Part shown: positions 7,444-14,995 of the stretch, piece after piece
Layout of the letters: each line of letters starts with the position of its first letter
Numbering within the stretch: the stretch's first letter is position 1
Assembly: GCA_003248655.1 (NCBI GenBank)
Contig: QFPM01000017.1
Coordinates: 1 to 55,951 of the forward strand
Direction of reading: 5' to 3'
DNA length: 55,951 nt
Source of the DNA: Microbacterium sp.
GTDB taxonomy: Bacteria > Actinomycetota > Actinomycetes > Actinomycetales > Microbacteriaceae
The notes under the pieces: generated by a model
The model's input: only the letters and a program-made list of their open reading frames with translations
Told to the model about the DNA's origin: nothing
Database searches by the model: none
Translations under genes and position numbers: made by a program

Positions 7444-8664
7444 GTGATCGTGGAGCAGCTCAGCCTCGTCGACTTCCGCAACTATGCGGCCGCCGACGTG
7501 TCGCTGGATGCCGGCGCGAACGTCTTCGTCGGACGCAACGGTCAAGGCAAGACGAATCTCGCTGAGGCGATCGGCTTCTTCGCGACGCTCGGCTCGCATC
7601 GCGTCTCGCAGGATGCCCCGATGGTCCGTGACGGCGCGGATGCCGCGATCGTCCGGATGCGACTCGCCTACGGCGAGCGGCGCGTGCTGCTCGAGGCGCA
7701 ATTGAACCGGTCGGGCAGCAACAAGGCGCGCGTCAATGGCGCCCCGGTGAAGACCAGCGAACTCCCGCGGTATGCGCAGGTCGTGCTCTTCGCCCCCGAG
7801 GATCTGCAGATCGTGCGCTCCGATCCCTCCGCTCGCCGCCGCTTCGCGGATCAGCTTCTGATTCAGCGCGCGCCGCGCATGGCGGGAGTCCTCGCCGACT
7901 ACGACCGGACGTTGCGGCAACGAACCGCCCTACTCAAATCGGCGAGAGCACGCGGCATCCGCGGCGATGCGTTGTCGACCTTGGATGTCTGGGACGACAA
8001 ACTCGTTCAGCTCGGGACTGAGGTCATCCGCGCGAGGCTCGCGCTCGCCGACGACCTCGCACAGCCCGTGGCGGATGCGTACTCGGCGATTGCCGGCGCC
8101 GATCATCGACCGGAGCTCGAGTGGGCTCTGTCGATCGACGGACGCGCGGGTGACGATGATCTCGATACACCGGCGCTTCGCGCCGGCACTCGATCACCGG
8201 AGGGTTCCGCGCTTCGCGCCGGCACTCGATCACCGGAGGGTGCCGAAGAGATTGCTGACCGTTTCCGTGCCGCACTCGCCGTCAAACGGGCCGACGAACT
8301 CGACCGCGGGCTCACCCTCGTCGGGCCGCACCGCGACGACCTCGTGCTGCGCGTGCGTGGGCTTCCCGTGAAGGGATACGCGTCGCACGGCGAATCGTGG
8401 TCGGTCGCCCTCGCGTTGCGCCTGGCATCCGCCGAGCTGCTGCGCGCGCAATCGCAGCTGGGCGACCCGGTGCTGATCCTCGATGACGTCTTCGCCGAGC
8501 TCGACGCCGACCGCCGGGCGCGGCTGGCCGGTCTCGTCGAAGGGTACGAGCAGGTGGTCGTCACAGCGGCCGTCGAAGAGGATGTGCCGGCGGCGCTCCG
8601 CGCCCGCACCGTGCGGGTGGTCGCGGGGACGATCGTCACCGAGGCGACCGAGGACGCGTCATGA
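7444..8664 (+). CDS. recF: DNA replication and repair protein RecF, with in-frame repeat insertion
   Basis: 406 residues. SMC-like ATPase that loads RecA at gaps. Walker A GRNGQGKTNL at about residues 34-43, the signature KGYASHGESWSVALALRLA near 310-328 and Walker B PVLILDDVFAELD near 341-353 are all present, so the ATPase looks intact. GTG start at 7444, leaderless type. Residues about 239-267 are not RecF sequence: they are a palindromic intergenic repeat read in frame, with the 12-residue unit ALRAGTRSPEG(S/A) duplicated. The insert falls between the conserved blocks, in the region between the helical arm and the C-terminal ATPase half. Stop overlaps the next start (ATGA). Confidence 0.96.
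   Translation: MIVEQLSLVDFRNYAAADVSLDAGANVFVGRNGQGKTNLAEAIGFFATLGSHRVSQDAPMVRDGADAAIVRMRLAYGERRVLLEAQLNRSGSNKARVNGAPVKTSELPRYAQVVLFAPEDLQIVRSDPSARRRFADQLLIQRAPRMAGVLADYDRTLRQRTALLKSARARGIRGDALSTLDVWDDKLVQLGTEVIRARLALADDLAQPVADAYSAIAGADHRPELEWALSIDGRAGDDDLDTPALRAGTRSPEGSALRAGTRSPEGAEEIADRFRAALAVKRADELDRGLTLVGPHRDDLVLRVRGLPVKGYASHGESWSVALALRLASAELLRAQSQLGDPVLILDDVFAELDADRRARLAGLVEGYEQVVVTAAVEEDVPAALRARTVRVVAGTIVTEATEDAS
8158..8244. repeat. Palindromic repeat inserted in recF with tandem 36-bp duplication
   Basis: The stretch reads GATCTCGATACACC, then GGCGCTTCGCGCC, then GGCACTCGATCACCGG. This is the reverse complement of the type B intergenic repeat and matches the copy at 11333 closely. A 36-bp unit (8173-8208) is repeated at 8209-8244 with a single difference (T at 8206, G at 8242). 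Because 36 is a multiple of three the recF frame is kept. Confidence 0.93.
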
Positions 8665-9146
8665 CCGACGGCATCCCCGAGACGGTCGCGACCTACCTGC
8701 GCCTGCGGGGACTCGAGCCCTCCGCGCGCGGCGCACGCCGACGCCGGCGCCGCACCGAGGAAGACGACGACAAGCTGCCCTTCGCCCCCGGGCGCGACCC
8801 CAAGGGCGTGGGCGACGTGCTCGCCGACCTCACGCGCACCTCCGGCTGGGACTCGCAGCTCGCCCGAGAGGACCTCGTGCTGCAGTGGGAAGAAGTGACC
8901 GGCGCAGAGACCGCGCGACACGCTCAGCCGGTCGCGCTCGCCGACGGTGTCCTGACCGTGCAGTGCGACTCGACGGCGTGGGCGAAGAACCTGCAGCTGA
9001 TGCGCGCCGAGATCGTCACGCAGCTGGTCCGGAGGTTCCCGGATGCCGGTGTGCAGAACGTCCGTTTCGTCGGGCCGGACGTTCCCTCCTGGAAATGGGG
9101 CCCCAGAGCCGTTCCAGGGCGCGGTCCTCGCGATACCTACGGGTAA
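8661..9146 (+). CDS. DciA-like DUF721 protein
   Basis: 161 residues. The DUF721 domain covers about 50-140, with VGDVLADLTRTSGWDSQLAREDLVLQWEEVTG, the VLTVQCDSTAWAKNLQLMR segment and the ending VQNVRFVG typical of the family. DUF721/DciA proteins are proposed or shown to help load the replicative helicase DnaB in bacteria lacking DnaC/DnaI. The N-terminal 40 residues are arginine- and acid-rich (ARRRRRRTEEDDD), probably disordered. ATG overlaps the recF stop. The gene always sits between recF and gyrB in actinobacteria. Confidence 0.9.
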   Translation: MTDGIPETVATYLRLRGLEPSARGARRRRRRTEEDDDKLPFAPGRDPKGVGDVLADLTRTSGWDSQLAREDLVLQWEEVTGAETARHAQPVALADGVLTVQCDSTAWAKNLQLMRAEIVTQLVRRFPDAGVQNVRFVGPDVPSWKWGPRAVPGRGPRDTYG

Positions 9147-9271
9147 TCCACGTCCATCGGCATCCGCGCGCATTTCATCGCGCCACAGGGCCATTCAGCG
9201 GGCTTTTCGACTCCCGAAAGCGATAGACTGGATCGACCCTGAACTGATCGATTCCGGAGCGCTCGACACCT

Positions 9272-11323
9272 ATGACATCCGATACCCCTGACAGCGTTCC
9301 CGAGGAACTTCCCGCGAAGCACGTGCAGCCCGCCAAGAAGGTCGAGAACGAGTACGGGGCCGACGCCATCCAGGTGCTCGAAGGCCTCGAGGCCGTGCGC
9401 AAGCGCCCCGGTATGTACATCGGCTCGACCGGTGAGCGGGGCCTTCACCACCTCGTCTACGAGATCGTCGACAACTCCGTCGACGAGGCCCTCGCGGGGT
9501 ACTGCGACACGATCGCGGTCACGATCCTCGCCGACGGAGCGATCCGCGTCGTCGACAATGGCCGCGGCATCCCGGTCGACCCGCACTCGTCCGACCCGAC
9601 CAAGTCCTCCGTCGAGGTCGTGCTCACGGTGCTCCATGCCGGCGGTAAGTTCGGCGGCGGCGGGTACGCCGTGTCGGGCGGTCTGCACGGCGTCGGATCG
9701 TCGGTCGTCAACGCACTGTCGACCCGGTTCGAGGTCGAGATCCGACGCCAGGGGTTCGTCTGGCGCCAGACGTTCAGCGGTGGAGGCAAGCCCGAGGCGC
9801 CGCTTCAGCAGGGCGAAGCGACCGACGAGACCGGGACGATCATTACCTTCTGGCCGGATGCCGAGATCTTCGAGACCATCGACTTCGACTACGACACGCT
9901 GCGCACCCGCTTCCAGCAGACAGCGTTCCTCAACAAGGGGCTGCGGATCACGCTCAGCGATCTGCGCCCGGGATCCTCGTATGTCGTCGACGGCGAGGAC
10001 GGCCAGGCTCTCGAGAAGCAGCCGCACGACGACTTCCTCTATGAGCGCGGCCTCGTCGACTACGTCGAATACCTCAACAAGGTGCGCAAGGCCGACGTCG
10101 TCAACGAGGACATCATCGAGGTCGAGTCCGAAGACACCGAGCGGCACATCTCGCTCGAGCTCGCGATGCAGTGGACGACGAGTTACACCGAGAACGTCTT
10201 CACCTTCGCGAACACGATCAACACGCACGAGGGCGGCACGCACGAAGAGGGCTTCCGTGCGGCGCTCACGACGCTCGTCAACAAGTACGCTCGCGCGAAC
10301 AACCTGCTCAAGGAGAAGGATGACAACCTCACGGGTGAGGACATCCGGGAGGGTTTGACGGCGGTCATCTCGATCAAGCTGTCCGAGCCGCAGTTCGAGG
10401 GCCAGACGAAGACGAAGCTCGGCAACACCGAGGCGAAGGCGTTCGTACAGAAGGTCGTCGGCGATCAGCTGACCGACTGGCTCGACCGCAACCCCGCGCA
10501 GGCCAAGCGCGTCATCACCAAGGCGGTCGAAGCCGCGACCGCGCGTCTCGCGGCGCGCAAGGCCCGCGAGACGGCTCGCCGCAAGAGCGTCTTCGAATCG
10601 GCATCCATGCCGGAAAAGCTCAAGGACTGCACCAGCAAGGATCCGTCGATCTCCGAGATCTTCCTCGTCGAGGGTGACTCGGCCGGCGGCTCGGCCGTGT
10701 CGGGCCGCGACCCCGAGCGGCAGGCGATCCTGTCGCTGCGCGGAAAGATCCTTAACGTCGAGAAGGCGCGGCTCGACCGCGCGCTCGGCAACAACGAGAT
10801 CCAGGCGATGATCTCGGCCTTCGGCACCGGGATCGGCGAGGACTTCGACGTCGCGAAGGCCCGGTACCACAAGATCGTCCTGATGGCGGATGCCGACGTC
10901 GACGGCCAGCACATCACGACCCTCATGCTGACGCTTCTCTTCCGTTACATGCGGGGGCTCATCGAGGCCGGCTACGTCTACCTCGCGATGCCTCCGTTGT
11001 ACCGGCTCAAGTGGACAAACGCTCCGCACGAATACGTCTACAGCGACCGCGAGCGCGACGCGCTGCTCGAGGCCGGCCCCGCCGAGGGCAAGCGCATCCC
11101 GAAGGACAACGGGGTGCAGCGCTACAAGGGTCTCGGCGAGATGAACGCCAAGGAGCTGTGGGAGACCACGATGGACCCCGACACTCGCACGCTCCGCCAG
11201 GTGACGATCGACGATGCGGCCGCGGCCGATGAGATCTTCTCCGTGCTGATGGGCGAAGACGTCGAGTCGCGGCGCGGATTCATCCAGCGCAACGCCAAGG
11301 ACGTCCGCTTCCTGGACATTTGA
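9272..11323 (+). CDS. gyrB: DNA gyrase subunit B
   Basis: 683 residues. ATPase subunit of gyrase, which introduces negative supercoils. GHKL ATPase with EIVDNSVDEALAGY and the DNGRGIPV loop near residues 94-102. TOPRIM domain shows EGDSAGGSA near 467 and DADVDGQHI near 540, and the C-terminal QRYKGLGEMN near 615. All catalytic elements are present. ATG at 9272; GGAG lies about 12 bases upstream. A -10 candidate TAGACT is at 9224-9229. The 58-base gap to gyrA is mostly a palindromic repeat. Confidence 0.98.
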   Translation: MTSDTPDSVPEELPAKHVQPAKKVENEYGADAIQVLEGLEAVRKRPGMYIGSTGERGLHHLVYEIVDNSVDEALAGYCDTIAVTILADGAIRVVDNGRGIPVDPHSSDPTKSSVEVVLTVLHAGGKFGGGGYAVSGGLHGVGSSVVNALSTRFEVEIRRQGFVWRQTFSGGGKPEAPLQQGEATDETGTIITFWPDAEIFETIDFDYDTLRTRFQQTAFLNKGLRITLSDLRPGSSYVVDGEDGQALEKQPHDDFLYERGLVDYVEYLNKVRKADVVNEDIIEVESEDTERHISLELAMQWTTSYTENVFTFANTINTHEGGTHEEGFRAALTTLVNKYARANNLLKEKDDNLTGEDIREGLTAVISIKLSEPQFEGQTKTKLGNTEAKAFVQKVVGDQLTDWLDRNPAQAKRVITKAVEAATARLAARKARETARRKSVFESASMPEKLKDCTSKDPSISEIFLVEGDSAGGSAVSGRDPERQAILSLRGKILNVEKARLDRALGNNEIQAMISAFGTGIGEDFDVAKARYHKIVLMADADVDGQHITTLMLTLLFRYMRGLIEAGYVYLAMPPLYRLKWTNAPHEYVYSDRERDALLEAGPAEGKRIPKDNGVQRYKGLGEMNAKELWETTMDPDTRTLRQVTIDDAAAADEIFSVLMGEDVESRRGFIQRNAKDVRFLDI

Positions 11324-11332
11324 CCCCGCCTG

Positions 11333-11374
11333 ATCTCGATACACCGCGCTTCGCGCGGCACTCGATCACCGAAA
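11333..11374. repeat. Palindromic repeat filling the gyrB-gyrA spacer
   Basis: ATCTCGATACACC, hairpin GCGCTTCGCGC, then GGCACTCGATCACCG; the same family and orientation as the copy inside recF. It leaves only about 8 bases (AAAGCTGACA) before the gyrA ATG, so the gyrA ribosome-binding site is either weak (GAAAG) or formed partly by the repeat edge. Confidence 0.88.
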
Positions 11375-11381
11375 GCTGACA

Positions 11382-13964
11382 ATGACTGACGAAGAACGCC
11401 CCGATCCCACGGCGGGCTACAACCACGGCAACATCGACCAGGTCGACCTGCAGGTCGAGATGCAGCGGAGCTACCTCGACTACGCGATGAGCGTCATCGT
11501 CGGGCGCGCGCTGCCCGACGTGCGCGACGGCCTCAAGCCCGTCCACCGCCGCGTGATCTACGGCATGTACGACGGCGGATACCGCCCCGACAAGGCCTTC
11601 TCGAAGTGCGCCCGCATCGTCGGCGACGTCATGGGTCAGTACCACCCGCACGGCGACAGCGCGATCTACGACGCGCTCGTGCGCATGGTGCAGCCGTGGT
11701 CGCTGCGCTACCCCCTCGCCGACGGGCAGGGCAACTTCGGCACCCCGGGCAACATGGGCGCCGCCGCCCCGCGGTACACCGAGACGAAGATGGCCCAGCT
11801 CGCCCTCGAGATGGTGCGCGACATCGACGAAGACACCGTCGACTTCGAGGACAACTACGACGGCCGCACGCAGGAGCCGTCCGTCCTCCCGGCGCGTTTC
11901 CCGAACCTGCTCGTCAACGGATCGGTCGGCATCGCGGTCGGCATGGCAACCAACATCCCGCCGCACAACCTGCGTGAGGTCGCCGAGGGTGCGCTGTGGG
12001 CGCTCGAGAACCCGGATGCCACGCGCGAAGAGCTCCTCGAAGCGCTCATGTCGCGCATCCACGGCCCCGACTTCCCCACCGGCGCGCAGATCCTCGGCAC
12101 GAAGGGCATCCGCGACGCGCAGCGCACGGGCCGCGGCTCGATCACGATGCGTGCCGTCGTGAACGTCGAAGAGATCCACGGCCGCACGTGCCTCGTGATC
12201 ACCGAGCTGCCGTACCAGGTCAACCCCGACAACGTCGCGGCGAAGATCCGCGACCTCGCGCGCGACGGCAAGCTCTCGGGCATCGCCGACATCCGCGATG
12301 AGACGAGCGACCGCACCGGCCAGCGCCTGGTGATCGTCCTGAAGAGGGATGCCGTCGCGAAGGTCGTGCTGAACAACCTGTACAAGCACACGCAGCTGCA
12401 GGAGAACTTCGGCGCGAACATGCTCGCGATCGTCGACGGCGTGCCGCGCACGCTCGCTCTCGACGGGTTCATCTCGTACTGGATCGAGCACCAGGTCGAG
12501 GTCATCGTCCGCCGCACGCAGTACCGGCTGCGGAAGGCCCAGGAAGAAGCGCACATCCAGCGCGGCTACGCGCTCGCCCTCGACGCCCTCGACGAGGTTA
12601 TCGCCCTCATTCGCCGCTCCCCCGACGTCGAGGCCGCGCGCGAAGGCCTCATGGAACTGCTCGGCGTCGACCAGCTGCAGGCGGATGCCATCCTCGCGAT
12701 GCAGCTTCGTCGCCTCGCAGCTCTCGAGCGGCAGAAGATCCTCGACAAGCTTGCCGAGCTCGAGCGCCTGATCGCGGAGTACGAGACGATCCTTGGGGAT
12801 GCCGCGCTGCAGCGCACGATCATCGCGGAGGAGCTTCAGGGCATCGTCGACAAGTTCGGCGACGACCGGCGCACGCACATCCTGCACGGATTCGACGGCG
12901 ACATGTCGATGGAAGACCTCATCCCCGAAGAGGAGATGGTCATCACCGTCACGCGCGAGGGCTACATCAAGCGCACGCGCAGCGACAACTATCGCTCGCA
13001 GCACCGTGGCGGCAAGGGTGTGAAGGGCGCGCAGCTGCGTGCCGACGACGTCGTCGAGCACTTCTTCGTCACGACCACCCACCACTGGCTCCTGTTCTTC
13101 ACAACCAAGGGACGCGTCTACCGCTGCAAGGCGTACGAGGTGCCCGAGGCCGGGCGGGATGCCAAGGGTCAGCACGTCGCGAACCTGCTCGCCCTGCAGC
13201 CGGGTGAGGAGATCGCGCAGATCCTCGACATCCGCGACTACAAGGTTGCGACGCACCTCGTGCTCGCGACGCGCGACGGCAAGATCAAGAAGACATTCCT
13301 CAGCGAGTACGACACGAACCGTCAGGGCGGCATCATCGCGATCCGCCTGCGCGGTCAGGACGAGGAGGACGGCGACGAGGTCGTGAGCGCGTTGCTCGTC
13401 GACGACACCGACGACATCCTGCTGATCTCGCGCCTCGGCATGTCGCTGCGGTTTACCGCGACCGACGACTCGCTGCGCCCGATGGGCCGCGCGACCGAGG
13501 GTGTGAAGGGCATGTCGTTCCGCGAGGGCGACACGCTTCTGTCGGCATCCGTCGCCAAGGACGACGCGTATGTCCTCGTCGTCACCGAGGGCGGGTACGC
13601 GAAGCGCACCCGGGTGGGCGAGTATCGCCTGCAGGGTCGCGGCGGACTGGGTATCAAGGTGGCCAAGCTGAGCGACGATCGGGGCAGTCTCGCGGGCGGA
13701 CTCATGGTCTCGGAGGACGACGAGGTCTTGGTGGTTCTTGCCAGCGGCAAGGTGGTACGCTCTGCCGTGGCCGAGGTCCCCGCGAAGGGACGCGACACCA
13801 TGGGAGTCGTGTTCGCCCGCCCCGATGACGACGATCGTATCCTTGCGATCGCCCGAAACGGAGAGCGGACGTTGGGGCAGGCTCCGGAGTCCGAAGAGCC
13901 CGCCGCCGCCCCCGCCGACGACACCTCGTCTGCGAGCCCTGAAGAGAGTGACCCCGACGAATGA
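11382..13964 (+). CDS. gyrA: DNA gyrase subunit A
   Basis: 860 residues. Breakage-rejoining subunit of gyrase. The catalytic tyrosine is in APRYTETKMA (Tyr132). The quinolone-determining region reads GDVMGQYHPHGDSAIYDALVRM; the Ser/Ala and Asp positions look wild type. The C-terminal beta-pinwheel includes the gyrase box QHRGGKGVKG near residue 545. After the pinwheel is a 40-residue acidic tail (EEPAAAPADD...EESDPDE). The ATG at 11382 follows the repeat; stop overlaps the DUF3566 gene (ATGA). Confidence 0.98.
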   Translation: MTDEERPDPTAGYNHGNIDQVDLQVEMQRSYLDYAMSVIVGRALPDVRDGLKPVHRRVIYGMYDGGYRPDKAFSKCARIVGDVMGQYHPHGDSAIYDALVRMVQPWSLRYPLADGQGNFGTPGNMGAAAPRYTETKMAQLALEMVRDIDEDTVDFEDNYDGRTQEPSVLPARFPNLLVNGSVGIAVGMATNIPPHNLREVAEGALWALENPDATREELLEALMSRIHGPDFPTGAQILGTKGIRDAQRTGRGSITMRAVVNVEEIHGRTCLVITELPYQVNPDNVAAKIRDLARDGKLSGIADIRDETSDRTGQRLVIVLKRDAVAKVVLNNLYKHTQLQENFGANMLAIVDGVPRTLALDGFISYWIEHQVEVIVRRTQYRLRKAQEEAHIQRGYALALDALDEVIALIRRSPDVEAAREGLMELLGVDQLQADAILAMQLRRLAALERQKILDKLAELERLIAEYETILGDAALQRTIIAEELQGIVDKFGDDRRTHILHGFDGDMSMEDLIPEEEMVITVTREGYIKRTRSDNYRSQHRGGKGVKGAQLRADDVVEHFFVTTTHHWLLFFTTKGRVYRCKAYEVPEAGRDAKGQHVANLLALQPGEEIAQILDIRDYKVATHLVLATRDGKIKKTFLSEYDTNRQGGIIAIRLRGQDEEDGDEVVSALLVDDTDDILLISRLGMSLRFTATDDSLRPMGRATEGVKGMSFREGDTLLSASVAKDDAYVLVVTEGGYAKRTRVGEYRLQGRGGLGIKVAKLSDDRGSLAGGLMVSEDDEVLVVLASGKVVRSAVAEVPAKGRDTMGVVFARPDDDDRILAIARNGERTLGQAPESEEPAAAPADDTSSASPEESDPDE

Positions 13965-14362
13965 GCACGGTAGCCGACAAGCTGGCGAAGAAGTCATCCA
14001 GCAAGACCAGCGCGAAGCAGGTGCGTCTGCGCCTCGTCTACGTGGACTTCTGGTCCGCGGTGAAGCTGTCGTTCCTCGCCGCGGTCGCGCTCGCGATCGT
14101 CACGATCGTCTCGGCGTTCCTCGTGTACCTGGTGCTGCAGACGACGGGCATGATCGGACGCCTCGACGAGCTGTTCACCGCGTTCGATGACAACTTCAAG
14201 CTGAGCGACTTCATCAACCTGCCGCAGGTGATGGCGTTCGCGGCGATCGTCGCGATTTTGAACCTCATCGTCGTGACGGTGCTCGGCGCTGTCGTCGCCG
14301 GCATCTACAACCTCATGGTCAAGGTGACCGGGGGCCTGCTCGTCGGCTTCACGTCGAACTGA
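13961..14362 (+). CDS. DUF3566 membrane protein
   Basis: 133 residues, basic N-terminus (KLAKKSSSKTSAKQVRLRLVYVDFWS) then two membrane helices at about 34-56 and 86-120. The family follows gyrA in nearly all actinobacteria (Rv0007 in Mycobacterium tuberculosis). Conserved GAVVAGIYNLMVKVTGGL ending is visible. Function is not established; association with cell division or the envelope has been suggested for homologues. ATG overlaps the gyrA stop, so it is the last gene of the gyrase operon. Confidence 0.92.
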   Translation: MSTVADKLAKKSSSKTSAKQVRLRLVYVDFWSAVKLSFLAAVALAIVTIVSAFLVYLVLQTTGMIGRLDELFTAFDDNFKLSDFINLPQVMAFAAIVAILNLIVVTVLGAVVAGIYNLMVKVTGGLLVGFTSN

Positions 14363-14447
14363 GGGCTGCGGCGCGGTCCGGTCGCGCGGCGGCCTCGGCT
14401 GCGATTTCCGACTGCCCCGAAGTTCGGGTAAAGTCTTGGAGGTTGAC

Positions 14448-14524
14448 GGGGCTATAGCTCAGGCGGTTAGAGCGCTTCACTGATAATGAAGAGGTCCCAG
14501 GTTCAAGTCCTGGTAGCCCCACCA
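14448..14524 (+). tRNA. tRNA-Ile (GAT)
   Basis: GGGGCTATAGCTC start, anticodon GAT at 14482-14484 in the stem-loop CTTCACTGATAATGAAG, T-arm GGTTCAAGTCC, and acceptor end GTAGCCCC plus A. The 3' CCA is encoded (14522-14524). Seven-base acceptor stem pairs fully. A -10 candidate TAAAGT is at 14429-14434. Confidence 0.98.
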
Positions 14525-14544
14525 TCCTCGTCACAACTCCATGC

Positions 14545-14617
14545 GGGGCCTTAGCTCAGTTGGTAGAGCGCCTGCTTTGCAAGCAGGATGTCAGGAGTTC
14601 GAATCTCCTAGGCTCCA
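14545..14617 (+). tRNA. tRNA-Ala (TGC)
   Basis: GGGGCCTTAGCTC start, anticodon TGC at 14578-14580, T-arm GGAGTTCGAATCTCC, acceptor end AGGCTCC with discriminator A at 14617. The G3:U70 pair that identifies alanine tRNA is present. CCA is not encoded. It follows tRNA-Ile by 20 bases and is probably co-transcribed. Confidence 0.98.
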
Positions 14618-14670
14618 CAGTAGATTTCCCCAGACCATGCGGCATATTTCGCGCTGCTCGTCGCTGATTT

Positions 14671-14688
14671 GTCCACCGAATGGTGGAC
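14671..14688. terminator. Short hairpin downstream of tRNA-Ala
   Basis: Perfect 7-bp stem GTCCACC/GGTGGAC with a GAAT loop, preceded by TGATTT. It lies between the tRNA pair and the next gene cluster. It may end the tRNA transcript, but there is no U-tract after it. Confidence 0.4.
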
Positions 14689-14710
14689 GCGGGCGATGCC
14701 AGACGATCAA

Positions 14711-14716
14711 TAGGCT
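14711..14716 (+). promoter_or_regulatory. -10 box of a leaderless transcript for the hydrolase-lipoprotein module
   Basis: TAGGCT ending 6 bases before the GTG at 14723, no Shine-Dalgarno. It separates the module from the tRNA transcript and fixes the start of the first gene. Confidence 0.65.
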
Positions 14717-14722
14717 GGTCGG

Positions 14723-14995
14723 GTGGCGGATGTGCGGCTCGACGCGAGCGTGTTGGCGGGTGTCGCCTCGCGGGTGCGTGGCGCTCTCGACGCGCTGGCG
14801 TGGGATGTGCACCGGGTCGGGTCTGATGTGCTGGGTGACGCCGAGGTCGCCTACGCTGCGGAGGCGGCGTTCGGTCAGCAGAAGGCGCGGGCATCCGTGT
14901 TGGAGACGTCCACAGATGTGGCCGCGCAGTATCCGGGTGTGGTGGCGGATAGGTTCGCGGCCGCGGATGCGGGACTGGCTCGGAGCGTGCTGTGA
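14723..14995 (+). CDS. Small helical protein, possible ESAT-6/WXG-like partner
   Basis: 90 residues, predicted almost wholly helical, alanine-rich, no signal peptide and no membrane segment. It has a central turn region (HRVGSDVLGDAEVAYAAEAAF) between two amphipathic helices, the general plan of WXG100/ESAT-6 proteins, but no strict WxG triplet. Leaderless-type GTG start at 14723. The stop overlaps the start of the following hydrolase (GTGA), so the two are made together. I infer a chaperone/secretion-partner role from size, fold plan and position; sequence alone does not prove it. Confidence 0.6.
   Translation: MADVRLDASVLAGVASRVRGALDALAWDVHRVGSDVLGDAEVAYAAEAAFGQQKARASVLETSTDVAAQYPGVVADRFAAADAGLARSVL

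Noticed and set aside
11280..13997. 905-codon minus-strand frame opposite gyrA, and similar long frames opposite gyrB, dnaA and dnaN
   Set aside because: Shadow frames of conserved genes in high-GC DNA; composition is Arg/His/Asp-rich and no family is recognisable.
14349..14534. Minus-strand ORF with LPGLEPGTSSLSVKRSNRLSYSP
   Set aside because: It is the antisense of tRNA-Ile, a well-known type of false protein annotation. The same applies to the LEPPRPCG...-type ORF opposite tRNA-Leu at 38353-38889.
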